This document shows positions 23,340 through 34,682 of a stretch of 64,000 nucleotides of DNA, piece after piece. Under the pieces are notes generated by a model. It had not been told where the DNA came from. It did no database searches and worked only from the letters and a program-made list of their open reading frames with translations. The stretch is from positions 79,742,889-79,806,888 of the forward strand of contig NC_073305.1 of NCBI RefSeq assembly GCF_027595985.1. Direction: 5' to 3'. Within the stretch, counting starts at the first letter, position 1. Each line of letters starts with the position of its first letter. This stretch comes from Sorex araneus (lineage: Eukaryota; Chordata; Mammalia; Eulipotyphla; Soricidae). The translations under genes and the position numbers were made by a program.

Positions 23340-24325
23340 AGACCACTTTGACTCTGGTGAAATGGTTTTTCTTAACAATAGATAAAGATAGAACATAGTT
23401 CCAAGGGCATATTTCAAAGTGATTATTTATCTGTGTGAAGTAATCTTAGGGTATATTCCTCTGATCTTCATTTTGAGAACCTAAACTTCCTGCTCTCGAA
23501 TATAAAACTCAGGATTGTAGGGGGCGCTTGCTAAAATTTAATCCCCGTGGTTTTTTTTTCTCTCTCTCTCTTGTTAGTCCATGATTGGTCTGCAGCGATA
23601 AGTTAATTGCCCTTGGAGTGTTCCTACCACATTTGGCAGGTGACTTCTGTTCCTGGTATATTGATTGATGCCTGTTTTCATCTGACTCTCCTGTTGAGGC
23701 ATTAGTTTGCTCTAAGGTCCTGGTTCTCTGATAAACCTAAGAATGGTTAGCCTTCAGATTTTTTCATCTGTTGAAGGTTGAGGATGATGGTTTCCAAACT
23801 CTTTATGTGTCTACTAGGAAGTTGGTAATCCACCTCAATTCAATAAATAGAAAATCTATAAATAATAGAATCCGATATCTGCCCATTGAAGTCACTAGCA
23901 TTCAATAGTAGAATGACACAGTGTTTATGCTCAAATCTGGTTAAATCCCGTGGGCACTGAATTATTTTAGCTCAATTACCTAGTCCATCTGAGCTCATAT
24001 TTACTCAACTATAAAATGAGGGTAATATCTGTTATTCATAAATCACAGGCTTATAAGAGGATAAAATAAGTGTCACAAAAATTTAATGAGGAAGAGTCAG
24101 CTTCTATGATTCTTAATTTTATTCTGTAACCTATAAAAGTGTTTCAAATGTCATGCACAACTTAACCCCAAACATTTTAAAACACCATATTAATTATTTA
24201 AAAAAAGTTGTTTTATAAAAAAAAATCCTTATGTGACTAACTGCTTTAGTAGTAAGACAAAAGTTAAAACCTGAATAGCAATAGCAATAGCAATAGACTT
24301 TACTCTAGAAAACTTGTATAATAGA
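23340..24325. other. Intronic DNA with one MIR
   Basis: Apart from the MIR near 23970-24080 and a short (CAATAG)n at 24280-24297, nothing is recognised. Confidence 0.4.
23965..24085 (+). repeat. MIR fragment
   Basis: ctcaactataaaatgagggt and ggcttataagaggataaaat match MIR. Confidence 0.6.
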
Positions 24326-24329
24326 TATT

Positions 24330-25606
24330 CATCACTGTCATCCCATTGCTCATCGATTTGCTCGTGCGGGCACTAGTAATGTCTCCATTGTGAGATGTAG
24401 GATAACATAGCTCTAGGTAGTTTAGGTTTATTGGGTTACTCCCGTTACAGTGCTCCTATTCCTCTTTGTTTATTTGTAGCTTCTTTCTTAGTGTTTTGTT
24501 GACTTGTAAATAATGTTTTTCTCTTCTCCTTGAGTCCTTTGCATAGTTTATTCAGAGCAAGTCCTTTTTGTATGGACACAGGAAGACTTAACAAATGTTA
24601 TGCTTTTGTAACCTGGGAGTCATTTGACTCTACATGATATTTTCCTCCAGGGCATCTGTTCTCTTGACCTAAGCCTCAGCTGCCCTTAATTCCTAGCACC
24701 CCCAAAGCACGGTCCCGACGTGGGACAAGAAGGACCCAGGGCAAGCGGTGAGTTGTGTGCTACCCTGGCATCGAGATGGGCCTGGCCAAAGGGCCTAATA
24801 ATGCTTAACTATAAGTTAAGAGCTTGATCATGGACAAATGCTGTCATGATCCAAACAGTGATAACTAGATTTGGACCCTGCTAGGGTGAGGAAGGATTAA
24901 TCTGGCCTGAGTGCTGTGGTCTGAGCCTGTGGCAAGATGTTGCCAGGAGAGCTGCCTTGCAAACCTCAATGTATCTCTTGCTATGTCCATACAAAAATAA
25001 CTAGTATTAAGATGTTAATAAGTTCCTGGACTAAGGAAAAGAAAAAAACCTTAAGAGTGAGGAAGGGCTTTGGAATGCCCTGCCCTCAGGAAGGGCTTTC
25101 TTATGTTGATTTTGCTACCTGGCTGGGTGTAGGCTAGAAGGCAAGGTGGGAGAGAGTAGGAGGAGGAGACAGAAAAGCCAGAAAGAAGTGGCAGTAGATC
25201 CAGAGAGAGGCCGGAGCTGGGAGTGCGGGAGATGAGAAAGATGGAAGATTGAATAAACGGTAACTAATCAGCAACCAGCTTGGTCCTCGTTCTTCCTTCG
25301 CCTGTCCTTGACCACCGGCTGTCCCGATCCGGTCCACACACTGCGGTTCCAGAGCACCGAACGTGGGTGGTGAGACAGAGCCACCCGGAGAGCCCGCGAG
25401 TGCACTCGCCTTAGTTTTTTACAGTGAGACTTGTTGTTACTGTTTTTGGCATATCGAATATGCCATGGGTAGCTTGCCATACTCTGTTGTGGGGGCGAGA
25501 TACTCTCAGTAGCTTGCTGGGCTCTCTGAGAGGGGCAGAGGAATCAAACCCAGGTCATCTGCGTGTAAGGCAAATGTACTATCTGCTGTGCTAGTGGCCC
25601 AGCGAG
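24330..25606 (-). repeat. Long-form SOR SINE split by the solo LTR
   Basis: 3' part 24330-24395 (cactgtcatcccattgctca) and 5' part 25424-25606 (gtgagacttgttgttactgt ... ctgtgctagtggccc) are one element interrupted by the LTR. Confidence 0.9.
24396..25423 (+). mobile_element. Solo LTR of an endogenous retrovirus
   Basis: The element begins TGTAGG and ends TTTACA (TG...CA termini) and is flanked on both sides by gtgaga (24390-24395 and 25424-25429), a 6-bp target duplication. It interrupts a long-form SINE whose halves join perfectly across it. An AATAAA at about 25251 followed by roughly 170 bp to the end fits an R/U5 layout and sets the + orientation. No gag, pol, env or primer-binding site remains. 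A 6-bp duplication is usual for class II (betaretrovirus-like) elements; that class is inferred. Confidence 0.85.
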
Positions 25607-25809
25607 AATTCATTTTGTTTAAATGAATTTTTTTATAAAACAGAGTACATATTAATAGCTAAAATGGATGCTTTTAGCCACATAATTTTCTGAAATTTAA
25701 TATTTTTATTGAGACATTTGCATATCATAAAAATTCACCTATTTTAATTGTGTGAACTCAAGTCTTAGTAAGTTTACCAAACTGTGCAACTAGCACCTTA
25801 ATCCAAATT

Positions 25810-25833
25810 CAATTAATTAATTAATTAATTAAT
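25810..25833 (+). repeat. (TTAA)n simple repeat
   Basis: Six tetranucleotide units at the tail side of the next SINE. Confidence 0.9.
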
Positions 25834-25837
25834 GTTT

Positions 25838-25961
25838 TGTTTTGTGGGCCACACCCATAGCACTCAGAGATCACTCCTGGGGGTCTCGGGGAACTATATG
25901 GGTGCCAGGATGGCCACAGGCAAGGCAAGAGCCCTATTAGCAATACTATCGCTCTGATCCC
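25838..25961 (-). repeat. Short-form SOR SINE, old
   Basis: gtgggccacacccatagcac ... atactatcgctctgatccc; part of the middle is lost. Confidence 0.75.
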
Positions 25962-26084
25962 TTAATCCAGTTTTAGAATATTTTAATCATCCCAATAATA
26001 TCCTTTATATTCATTTGTATTTGAACTTTGCACTCATTTCCAGTATTTTGTATTGGTTTTGGGTTTTTTGTTTGTTTGGTTGGT

Positions 26085-26251
26085 GGGTTTGAAGGTCACA
26101 TCCAGCAATACTCAGGGATTTATTCCTGGCACTATGCTCAGGGATCACTCCTGGCAGGGTTTGGAGGACCATATGGGATGCCAGTGATTGAACCTAGAGT
26201 GGCCATGTGCAAGGCAAATGCCATACCTACTATACTATTGCTCCTGTGCCA
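26085..26251 (-). repeat. Short-form SOR SINE
   Basis: gaaggtcacatccagcaata ... atactattgctcctgtgcc. Confidence 0.8.
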
Positions 26252-26384
26252 CCACTTCCAGTTTTAGGCCAACACTGATCTACTTTCTTCTCAGAGTTTT
26301 ACTTGGACTGGACATTTCAAAAATATTGTTTTGCCTTTTTTGAGTCTGACATCTTACATTTAGTTCATCCATCTTAGAGTATAT

Positions 26385-26600
26385 CTTACATCTTCTTAAA
26401 CTTTTTCCACTCATGACCACTTTTCATCTGAGAAACTCTTAGGTGACCTCAATATATAATACACATAAAATAGGTATACAAATCAAACATTTATTGATAA
26501 GCTTTATGGCAAAAACTTTTTAAGACAAAGTTTAGAACTTTTCACAGTCAGGGACTTGATTCATATATACCATGACCCACAATTTAAGAAGCTAGGTCAA
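26385..26600. repeat. Unclassified nested element
   Basis: gaccacttttcatctgagaa ... caaatcaaacatttattgat interrupts the old L1; probably an ancient mammalian repeat, family not recalled. Confidence 0.35.
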
Positions 26601-26859
26601 ATATTCATACTTCATTCCATTTCATTGGTGAGTAATAATATCCACTGAAAGGACTTACCACATTTTGTTTATCCACCCACCATTTGATGGACATTTGGGC
26701 CATTTCTACTTTAGGGCTGTTATGGGTAATGCTGCTCTGAATGAATGATATTTTATGTATACTTCTGCACAACTTTTTGTTCAAATGTTGTTTTCATTTC
26801 TTTTGAGATAGACTTCAGTTTAAAATTGCTGGGCAAATTTATGTTTAGTTTTTTCATTT

Positions 26860-27175
26860 TCTTCTCTTCTTTGTTGTTTGTTTATTAATGATTTCCAGGG
26901 GTGGGTAACATGCCTTTGGTGCTGGTTCTCATATCTTTCGTTATTGTGCTTTCTAGAGGCTGCAGACACTTTAGTTGTTTATTCACACATGTACTTCTCT
27001 GGTGTTGCACTCCTCACTATGGTGCTTACACACTTCAACTGATGCATGGCTCCATACACCAGAAATCACAGCCTCTTAAGGTGTTGGGGATCAAAATTGC
27101 AATCTCATGCTTACCAGGAAGTTTCATGCTTTCATGGTTCACTTTGCCACTGCACCATACTTGGACTCCTGTATT
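26860..27175 (-). repeat. Unclassified SINE-like insertion in the old L1
   Basis: ggtgctggttctcatatctt ... atcaaaattgcaatctcatg; resembles a reverse tRNA-type SINE but is not SOR type. Confidence 0.35.
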
Positions 27176-27299
27176 TAGCTTCTTAAGATAAAAATTGCTT
27201 TCAAAGTGTCACTACCATTTAATATTACTCCCAGCAATGTTTGAGAGCTCTGGTTTCTCCATATTCTTAATAACCTTTGTTAATATGCATACTTCACTT

Positions 27300-27497
27300 G
27301 TATCACTTGTACCATTGATCATCAGTTTGCTCGAGCGGACACCAGTAATGTCTTCATTTGTCCCTGTCCTTCCCAACGCTGCCATATTGGGGGCTCTTTC
27401 AGGGTCAGGGGAAGGAGACCCATTATTGTTACTGTTTTTGGCATATCGAGTATGCCATGGGTAGCTTGCCAGGCTATGTTGTGTGGGCAGGATACTT
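27300..27497 (-). repeat. Extended long-form SOR SINE
   Basis: Reverse copy carrying the insert signature gggggctctttcagggtcag, then tttttggcatatcgagtatg and gtagcttgccagg; head absent. Confidence 0.8.
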
Positions 27498-27664
27498 AGA
27501 TAATACTTATTTTAATAGATGTGATATGGTATCTCATAATGCTTTTAATTTGCATTTCTTTAGTGACAAATACTGCCAGACATGTAATAGTTAATGATAT
27601 ATTAGCTTTTTGTATATCTTTTCTGGTGAAATGTCTGCTTAAATCTTTTGCTACTCAAATAATG

Positions 27665-28065
27665 TGCTAAGAAACCAAAATTAAAGAATTAGAGGTACAT
27701 TACTTAGACGGCAATTTAATTTCAGATTCAAGAATCACACATACCATTAAATGTAATTATAGTACAATTGTCTTTAAACTTATGTCTGTCATTAAGTCTG
27801 AAAAACAGAACAAAATATCAACATTGACTTGCCAAAATCCTCCAAGGCAGGGTCCTAATATTCCCTGAATCTAACACTGAGCCTAACATTGTGCCTAAAA
27901 TATTTTGAGTATTCACTGGATGGTCATTAAATGGCTTATACTCAAGTTTGGAAATCCAGATCATGTGATGTTATTTTACTCCTTGGAATTTTGTCAGGTA
28001 CTACATTAAGCTTTCTCCTTGGCTTCATACACATGGTAATTTGTGTCATGGTATTTAACATGGTA
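27665..28065. other. Unassigned intronic DNA
   Basis: No repeat or gene recognised. Confidence 0.4.
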
Positions 28066-28069
28066 GTTA

Positions 28070-28275
28070 ACAGTGCAAGCTTTAGAGTCAGATAACATGG
28101 CTTAACTGCTTTCTGTGTGCATGTGGGACTATTGGTTATTTTAGTAGATCACAAGTTGCTCAATAGTAGCTACATTTTCTCCAGAGAATTATAGTGAGAA
28201 ATAGATGAAACTGCATGTAAAGCTTTTAGCCCAGGGCCTGTGAAGCAAACATGAGCTATTATCATTGTGGCTGTT
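28070..28275 (+). repeat. MIR SINE
   Basis: tttagagtcagataacatgg ... cccagggcctgtgaagcaaa; near full length. Confidence 0.7.
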
Positions 28276-28410
28276 AGCTCTGAACAGCCAGATTTCTTAT
28301 TAACAGAAAGGTAGATTAGCTGTTTTTCCTGTCTTAATCCCCCACCCCCTCACCCCCATAAATTTATATGTGTGTATATATATATGTATATATATTTGAA
28401 AAAAATTCAC

Positions 28411-28460
28411 TTATTTATTTATTTATTTATTTATTTGTTTGTTTGTTTGTTTATTTATTT
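28411..28460 (+). repeat. (TTTA)n/(TTTG)n
   Basis: Tetranucleotide array adjoining the tail of the next reverse SINE. Confidence 0.92.
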
Positions 28461-28462
28461 AG

Positions 28463-28621
28463 GATTTGGGCCATGCACAGCAATGCTCAGGTTTATTCCT
28501 GCCTCTGCACTCAGGGATAGCTCCTAGCAGGGTTTGGGGAACCAGATGGGGTATAGGGGATTAAAGCCAGGTCAACCACATACAAAACAATCACCCTACC
28601 TGCTGAATATCACGCTGGCCA
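28463..28621 (-). repeat. Short-form SOR SINE, old
   Basis: gggccatgcacagcaatgct ... gctgaatatcacgctggcc. Confidence 0.78.
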
Positions 28622-28781
28622 CACATTTTATACCTTTAAAATAATATATGAATAGAAAGGCTTCAAAGATATGGCAACTAGATGCAATATGATATCTTTT
28701 CTTCACATAGGGTCTGTTCCTTGCTATACTTGGTGTGTAGATCTCCTGATTTTGTGCTTGAAATTGACAGAGCTCATGAGA

Positions 28782-28878
28782 GCCATATCCAGCAGTGCTC
28801 TGGGGCCGTGTGGTACTGGGAATTGAACTCATACATGCTTGATATATATTCTACTGCTTGAGCCATATGCCCAGTCCT
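28782..28878 (-). repeat. Decayed tRNA-like SINE
   Basis: gggaattgaactcatacatg and ctactgcttgagccatatgc; same look as 6668. Confidence 0.35.
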
Positions 28879-29001
28879 GTGATATGGCATCAATTATTAC
28901 TAAATCTTAAATATAGATAATTATAACTTTACCACATTTTAGTATCATTCCCAGGCTTATATAAAACATTCTCTTCTAATTCACCTTGAATCTTTATCTT
29001 T

Positions 29002-29175
29002 GGGGCCAGAGAAATAGTATAACTGGTAAGGCATTGGCCTTGCACGTAGCCCATGCAGGTCCAATCACCATCATTCCATAGAGTTCTCTGAGCACTGCCA
29101 TGAGTGATTCCTGAGTGTAGAGGCAGGTAACCCCTGAGCATCACTGGGTGTAGCCCCCAAAAGAAAACAACAAAT
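29002..29175 (+). repeat. Short-form SOR SINE
   Basis: ggggccagagaaatagtata head; atctttatctttg and atcttcatcttc flank it. Confidence 0.82.
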
Positions 29176-29383
29176 CTTCATCTTCAAGTTAGGCAGTCCC
29201 CAAAGGAATATCTTTAAGTTCCCCATACCCCACCTAGCTTGTCATCTAGAATTTCCACTTAGAATTTTCCTCCTTGTACCATTCATACTATTCTTTATCA
29301 AGTGCTCTAGTGCACTTTATATCTAACTCTCCTAACTAACCGCTGAAGAAAGAAGGTATTTCCCTACTGTATTAAACACAACG

Positions 29384-29549
29384 GGGGCTGGAGCGATAGC
29401 ACAGCGGGTAGGGCGTTTGCCTTGCACGCGGCCAACCCAGGTTCGATTCCCAGCATCCCATTTGGTCCCCTGAGCACCACCAGGAGTAATTCTTGAGTGC
29501 AGAGCCAGGAATAACTCCTGTGCAATGCCAGGTGTGACCACCCCAAGAA
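29384..29549 (+). repeat. Short-form SOR SINE, young, with target duplication
   Basis: ggggctggagcgatagcaca to gtgtgacca; tgtattaaacacaa repeated at 29368-29381 and 29550-29563. No poly-A tail left. Confidence 0.95.
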
Positions 29550-29645
29550 TGTATTAAACACAAGGAAACTTATTTTCTCAAGTCACACAAGCTTATTTTC
29601 TCGAGTCCATTTTTTTTGTGTGACTCACAGTTTGAGACAAACTCT

Positions 29646-29822
29646 TTTTTTTTTTTTTTTTTGCTTTTTGGGTCACACCCGGCGATGCACAGGGATTACT
29701 CCTGGCTGTGCACTCAGGAACCACCCCTGGTGCTCAGGGGACCATATGGGATGCTGGGATTCGAACCCGCATCAGCTGCGTGCAAGGCAAACGCCCTACC
29801 CGCTGTGCTATCGCTCCAGCCC
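29646..29822 (-). repeat. Short-form SOR SINE, young, with target duplication
   Basis: Poly-T and gctttttgggtcacacccgg to atcgctccagcccc; tgagacaaactctt on both sides. Confidence 0.95.
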
Positions 29823-29839
29823 CTGAGACAAACTCTTGA

Positions 29840-30250
29840 TGAAGTGCTGTTTGAAACTTCTTTACAAAAGCAAACTATAAAGAAATTTCTAATTATGGAT
29901 TAGAAGGCTCTGAGCTACTGGGAATATGAGATTGAATTTCTGTGACTACATACAAAGTGTGTGGGCAAGAATGATGCTTTGAAAATAATTATAATATACT
30001 TCATATGAGCTTTTCTCCTCTCTCATAATTTTCCCACTCCCCCAGTCCCAATTTGTTTCTTCCTCTCTTTATTTATGCTAAAGAATAGCCTAAAATAAGA
30101 ACAGAAATCAAACAAGATCAGTATGCGGTGGTAGAGGATAATGTCTAGATAATGTTCTGAACTTCCTTTTGACTTCCCAAATGACTTTATTTTCTCACTT
30201 TCTCACTTTTTCCAGTTCTCTTTACAATTCTCCTTTCTCCTCTCTATTTC
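29840..30250. other. Unassigned intronic DNA
   Basis: No repeat or gene recognised; pyrimidine-rich near 30195-30265. Confidence 0.4.
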
Positions 30251-30267
30251 CTTCTACCTTTATTCCT

Positions 30268-30437
30268 TTTTTTTTTTTTTAATTGGGTCGCACCCAGCAA
30301 TGCTCAGGGGTTCTTCCTGGATTTGCACTCAGGAATTACTCCTTGCGGTGGAGGGACCATATGGGATGCTGGGAATTAAACCCAGGTTGGCTGCATGGAA
30401 GGCAAAAGCCCTATCTGTTGTGCTATTGCTCCAGCCC
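30268..30437 (-). repeat. Short-form SOR SINE with target duplication
   Basis: Poly-T and gggtcgcacccagcaatgct to tattgctccagccc; ttctaccttt on both sides. Confidence 0.92.
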
Positions 30438-30439
30438 TT

Positions 30440-30785
30440 CTACCTTTTCAAAGAAAAAAGTGAAAGTAGAGAGGTAATTAAAAAGAAAAATGGAGAGAGA
30501 AAAAGGAAGAAAGGCAACAAGGAAGGAAGACTACCATAGAGATGATTTGGAGATAGGTGAGACTCATTTGAAATTATGGCAAGAATCAATGTTCTCTTTT
30601 CTTTCTTCCTCACCCCACCCCTTCTTTCTTCCCATCATATGTGTTGGAACCAATTGATGAAGATGGTGGATATACTTGTCAACTGGTTTGCCTGGCTGTA
30701 GATCTTGAATCTAAATAAGATGAACTCAAATCTCCCACTAAAGGCTAAATCTGCTTCTTTATTTTCCCTGGTCCTGTATTTGTTT
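30440..30785. other. Purine-rich then mixed intronic DNA
   Basis: A/G-rich stretch 30460-30530; no gene. Confidence 0.4.
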
Positions 30786-30789
30786 GTTT

Positions 30790-30952
30790 CTTTGAGGGCC
30801 ACACCCAGCAAAACTCAGGGACTATTCCTGGCTCTGCACTCAGGAATTATTCCTAGAAGTTTTCAGGGATCTGAAATGGGACTCCAGGGATTGAACCCCA
30901 GCCGGTGGAGTACCAGATAAAAGCCCTACACACTGTACTATTGTTCTGGCTC
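30790..30952 (-). repeat. Short-form SOR SINE
   Basis: gagggccacacccagcaaaa ... gtactattgttctggctcc. Confidence 0.82.
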
Positions 30953-30969
30953 CAAAACCTGATCTTTCT

Positions 30970-32550
30970 TTCTTTTTTTTTTTTTAATTTTATTGAACCA
31001 CTCTGAGATAGCTACAAGCTTTCATGTCTGAGTTAAACAATCACATAATGATCAAACACCCATCCCTCCACCACCAGTACACATTCCCCACCACCAATAT
31101 CCCAGTATATCCCTCCCTTTCCCGTCCTCCCCCTGCCTCCATGGAAGACAATATTTCCCATACTCTCTCTCTACTTTTGGGCATGATGGCTTGCAACACA
31201 GACACTGAGAGGTCGTGATGTTTGGTCAATTACCTACTTTCAGCACATATTTCCCATCCCTACTGATTCCTGCAGCCATCATTTTCTTAGCGATACCTTC
31301 TCTATTCCAGCTGCCCTCTCCCCTCTGAAGCAGTCTTCCCAGCTATGGGGCAATCCTCCAGACGTTTGTATCTGCTGTCCTTGGGTGTCAGGCTCATGTG
31401 ATGTTATTCTATACTCCACAAATGAGTGCAGTCCTTCTATGTCTGTCCCTCCCTTTCTGACTCATTTCACTTAGCATGATACTCTCCATGTCTATCCATT
31501 TATAAACATTTTTCATGACTTCATCTCTCCTAACAATTGCATAGTATTCCATTGTGTAGATACACCAAAGTTTCTTTTTTTTTTAATTTAATCACTGTGA
31601 GGTAGTTACAAGCTTTCATGTTTGGGTTACATCACACAATGATCAAACACCCATCCCTCCACCAGTGCACATTCCTCACCATCAATATCCCCAGTATACC
31701 CCCCTTTCCCACCCTCCCCCTGGCTCCATGGCAGACAATATTCCCCATATTCTCTCTCTACTTGTACCAAAGTTTCTTTAACAAGTCATCTGCTCTAGGG
31801 CACTTGGGTTGTTTCCAGATTTTGGCTATTGTGAACAGTGCTGCAATGAATATATAGGTACAGATATCATTTCTACAGTGCTTTTTTTGCATCCTTGGGA
31901 TATATCCCCAGAGGTGGTATTGCGGGGTCATATGGAAGCTCAATTTCTAGTTTTAGAAGGACTGTCTATTTTGTTTTCCAGAAACGCTGGACCAGTTGGC
32001 ATTCCCACCAACAGTGAAAGAGCATCCCTTTCTCCCCACATCCACACCAGCACTGGTTGCTTTTTTTCTTTTGAATGTGTGCCAGTGTCTATGGTCTGCG
32101 ATGATATCTCATTGTTGTTTTTATTTGCATCTTTCTGATGACTAGCAATGTGGAGCATTTTTTCATTTGCCTTTTGGCCACTTGTATTTCTTTTTTGAGG
32201 AAACTTCTATTCATTTCTTCTCCCCATTTTTTGATGTGGTTGGAGGTTTCCTTCTTGAAAAATTCTACTAGTGTCTTGTATATCCTGGATATTAATCCCT
32301 TGTCAGATGGGTATTGGGTAAATATACTTTCCCATTCTGTGGGCTGTTTCTGTATTTTGGTCACTGTTTCTTTTGAAGTGCAGAAGCTTCTTAGTGTGAT
32401 GTAGCCCCATTTGATTATGTTTGCTTCCACTTGCATGATCAGTGCTGTTTCATCCTGAAAGATTCTTTTAGCTTCATGGAGGGTTCTGCCTACATTTTCC
32501 TCTATGTACCTTATACATTCATGTTTGATATTGAGGTCTTTCTTTATAGC
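30970..32550 (-). mobile_element. L1 3' part, antisense (ORF2 C-terminal half and 3' UTR)
   Basis: About 1.4 kb of L1 plus a nested insertion. The minus frame 32089-32436 reads QPTEWESIFTQYPSDKGLIS and MKKCSTLLVIRKMQIKTTMR, clear LINE-1 ORF2 signatures downstream of the RT core. The frame is open locally, but ORF1 and the endonuclease/RT core are missing, so it is not active. Confidence 0.95.
31571..31765 (-). mobile_element. Nested L1 3' terminal fragment
   Basis: A second poly-T plus C-rich L1 3' UTR (aatgatcaaacacccatccc occurs in both) lies inside the larger L1; accaaagtttcttt repeats at both edges (31564, 31767), so it is a separate, very short insertion. Confidence 0.85.
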
Positions 32551-32554
32551 GGGG

Positions 32555-33250
32555 GGAACTTGCCAAAATTCCTGTTTATTCTAGTGTAAAGTAGTTTTAC
32601 TTTCCCTACATTGTTTTCTAATCATATCTTTATGGTCTTTAACCCAAGCTGCTTAAAATCTTTCCCCAAAGATCTTCAAAATCTTCAAGAAAAAAATTCA
32701 TATATATATAAATGCATTTAACAAAGCCTGGTTCATAGTGTTGCTAAATACATACACATAGGAGTGTAGATGAAGCTGCGAAGGTTGGTCTAGGTCCTGG
32801 CTCTCTCACTTGCAGTGTGACCTTGGGCTAGCTTTGTAACTTTCTCTGAGTCCATTTCCAAGTTTCCTACTCTGAAAAAGAGGTATGATTTTTAAAAAAT
32901 GCCTACCTCACAGAATTGCTATGAGAATTAAATTGGATAATGTGGGCTTTTAAAACTGTAACCAGTAATTGAAAATTGGATAATGAAAAGAGGGCAAAAC
33001 CTGTTTATGTGACTGACTGTTGGGGGTCCTTGCCTTTCTGGCTAATGAGCAACAGGCATTCAAAAGCTGGTATATTTTCCAAAATGTGGAAGCTCAACCT
33101 CTTCCAAGAGTTTTCCTCTCCTTTTCTCAGCTCCTTCCTACCCTAAGGCAACTCTCTTAAGTGACCTGCTGTCTGCATGGTTCCAAGTATTGTTACCTTT
33201 GCAGAAATTTGGCATGAAAAAAACAAACAAACTCATACAATCTTGCCAAT
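32555..33250. other. Intronic DNA with one MIR
   Basis: Only the MIR at 32785-32960 is recognised. Confidence 0.4.
32785..32960 (+). repeat. MIR SINE
   Basis: cagtgtgaccttgggctagc ... ctatgagaattaaattggat; well preserved. Confidence 0.85.
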
Positions 33251-33268
33251 TCAAAAAAAGTGATACTG

Positions 33269-33427
33269 GGGCTGGAGCTATAGCACAGAGGGTAGGGCGG
33301 CCCGGGTTATAATCCCAGCATCCCATATGGTCCCCTGAGCACCGCCAGGGGTAATTCCTGAGTGAAGAGCCAGGAGTAACCCCTGTGCATGGCCGGGTGT
33401 GAACCAAAAACAAAAACAAACAAACAA
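33269..33427 (+). repeat. Short-form SOR SINE, young, with target duplication
   Basis: ggggctggagctatagcaca; the tgcaagg part of the head is deleted (gggcggcccgggttataatc). aaaaaaagtgatactg is repeated at both ends. Confidence 0.93.
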
Positions 33428-33451
33428 AAAAAAGTGATACTGTAGTGCAGT

Positions 33452-33592
33452 TACTAGGGGGATTAAAGTATTTGTCTTGCCAACAGCTGACGCTGGGTTT
33501 GATTCCTGGCCCTGCACATGGTCCTGTGAACACTTCCTAAAGTGATCCTTGAGCATAGAACCAGGAGCAAACCTTGAACCCGGCTGGGTGTT
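33452..33592 (+). repeat. Short-form SOR SINE, old
   Basis: ctgggtttgattcctggccc box and ggagcaaaccttgaacccgg body. Confidence 0.65.
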
Positions 33593-33737
33593 TATATTGA
33601 AAAATCTTGAGCTCTATTGAAAGTCTATATTGAAAGTCTTGAGCTATAGTTGTTAACTTTTAGAGTATCAAGAGTGTCTCGTGTAACATTCTGTTACAGC
33701 ATGAAAAAGAAACTAAATATTCAGGGAATTGGTTATG

Positions 33738-33888
33738 TTTTAAGGAACCTGAGAAATAGTATAGCACAGAAGAAGTCACTAGTCTTACCTCAGTTCACCT
33801 GGGTTCAGTCCCTGGCATCCCATGTCATCCCCTGAATGCAGAGCCAGGAGGAAGCCCTGACTGTGGCCCCCAAACAAAACAAAACACA
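33738..33888 (+). repeat. Short-form SOR SINE, internally deleted
   Basis: ggaacctgagaaatagtata head, gggttcagtccctggcatcc box, short body, CAAAA tail. Confidence 0.75.
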
Positions 33889-33941
33889 AAATTATGCTCA
33901 GTGCATACAGTATCTAACAGTCTCTCACGATTAATATTCAT

Positions 33942-34192
33942 TGTATCACTGTATCACTGTCATCCCGTTGCCTATCGATTTGCTTGAGTGGGCACCAGTA
34001 ACATCTCCATTGTGAGACTTGTTGTAACTGTTTTTGGCATATCCAATACGCCCCGGTAGCTTACCAAGCTCTACTGTGTGGGCGAGATACTCTCAGTAGC
34101 TTGCCGGGTTTCTCTGAGGGGGCGAAGGAATTGAACCTGGGTCGGCCGCATACAAGGCAAACGCTCTACCTGCTGTGCTATCACTCCAGCCC
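33942..34192 (-). repeat. Long-form SOR SINE, complete, with target duplication
   Basis: tgtatcactgtatcactgtc to tatcactccagcccc; ttaatattca on both sides. Confidence 0.94.
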
Positions 34193-34199
34193 CTTAATA

Positions 34200-34595
34200 T
34201 TCAACACCATAAATTTTCTTTTCCATGTAAAGGTATTTTTACTGTTTAACTTTCTTAAAAACAGGTTAAGCATCCCTTGCCCTCTCTTAATTTGTCCTTT
34301 CTTAGCTGAAGTTAATATAAATAGTATATTAAATGTATTGCTCCCTTAGCAACTGGCAAATTTTGCAAATTAATTTCCTCATATAGAGCTTGAGCTTATA
34401 AATCATATGTGACAGCTGAATTATAAAAGATTAGTCAATAGTAGAAACTCATTCAGAACAAGTTATTTGAAATACATATTTGAAAAAAAGATACAAAGAT
34501 TTTTAAGTGTCCTGAAATGGTTATTCTCAAGTATTATAAATACATATTAATATTTGCTATCTATTTCTCTGTAAATATTTGAGAATTTTGGCGGG
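34200..34595. other. AT-rich intronic DNA
   Basis: No repeat or gene recognised. Confidence 0.4.
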
Positions 34596-34596
34596 G

Positions 34597-34682
34597 GGCT
34601 GAGGCCACACCCAGAAATTTTTGCCCTGGGGTCACTCTTGGCACTGCTGGGGATCAAACCAGATTGCCTGCATATGGTGTTG
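34597..34682 (-). repeat. SOR SINE fragment
   Basis: gaggccacacccagaaattt ... gctggggatcaaaccagatt; head lost. Confidence 0.5.

Larger units (their letters stand above)
25690..27660 (-). mobile_element. Old L1M-type element, antisense, multiply interrupted
   Basis: Pieces in consistent reverse order: tcataaaaattcacctattt (3' UTR), gatctactttcttctcagag, ccacattttgtttatccacc, ggtaatgctgctctgaatga, ataacctttgttaatatgca and gatatggtatctcataatgc. Inserted into it are SINEs at 25838, 26085 and 27300, a SINE-like block at 26860-27175, and a further unclassified block at 26385-26600. Confidence 0.75.

Noticed and set aside
29384..29460. tRNA-like A and B boxes in the SINE heads
   Set aside because: Pol III promoter remnants of tRNA-derived SINEs; no cloverleaf-complete tRNA gene is seen.
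32089..32436. 115-codon minus ORF
   Set aside because: LINE-1 ORF2 fragment (PSDKGLIS, QIKTTMR), within the L1 at 30970-32550.
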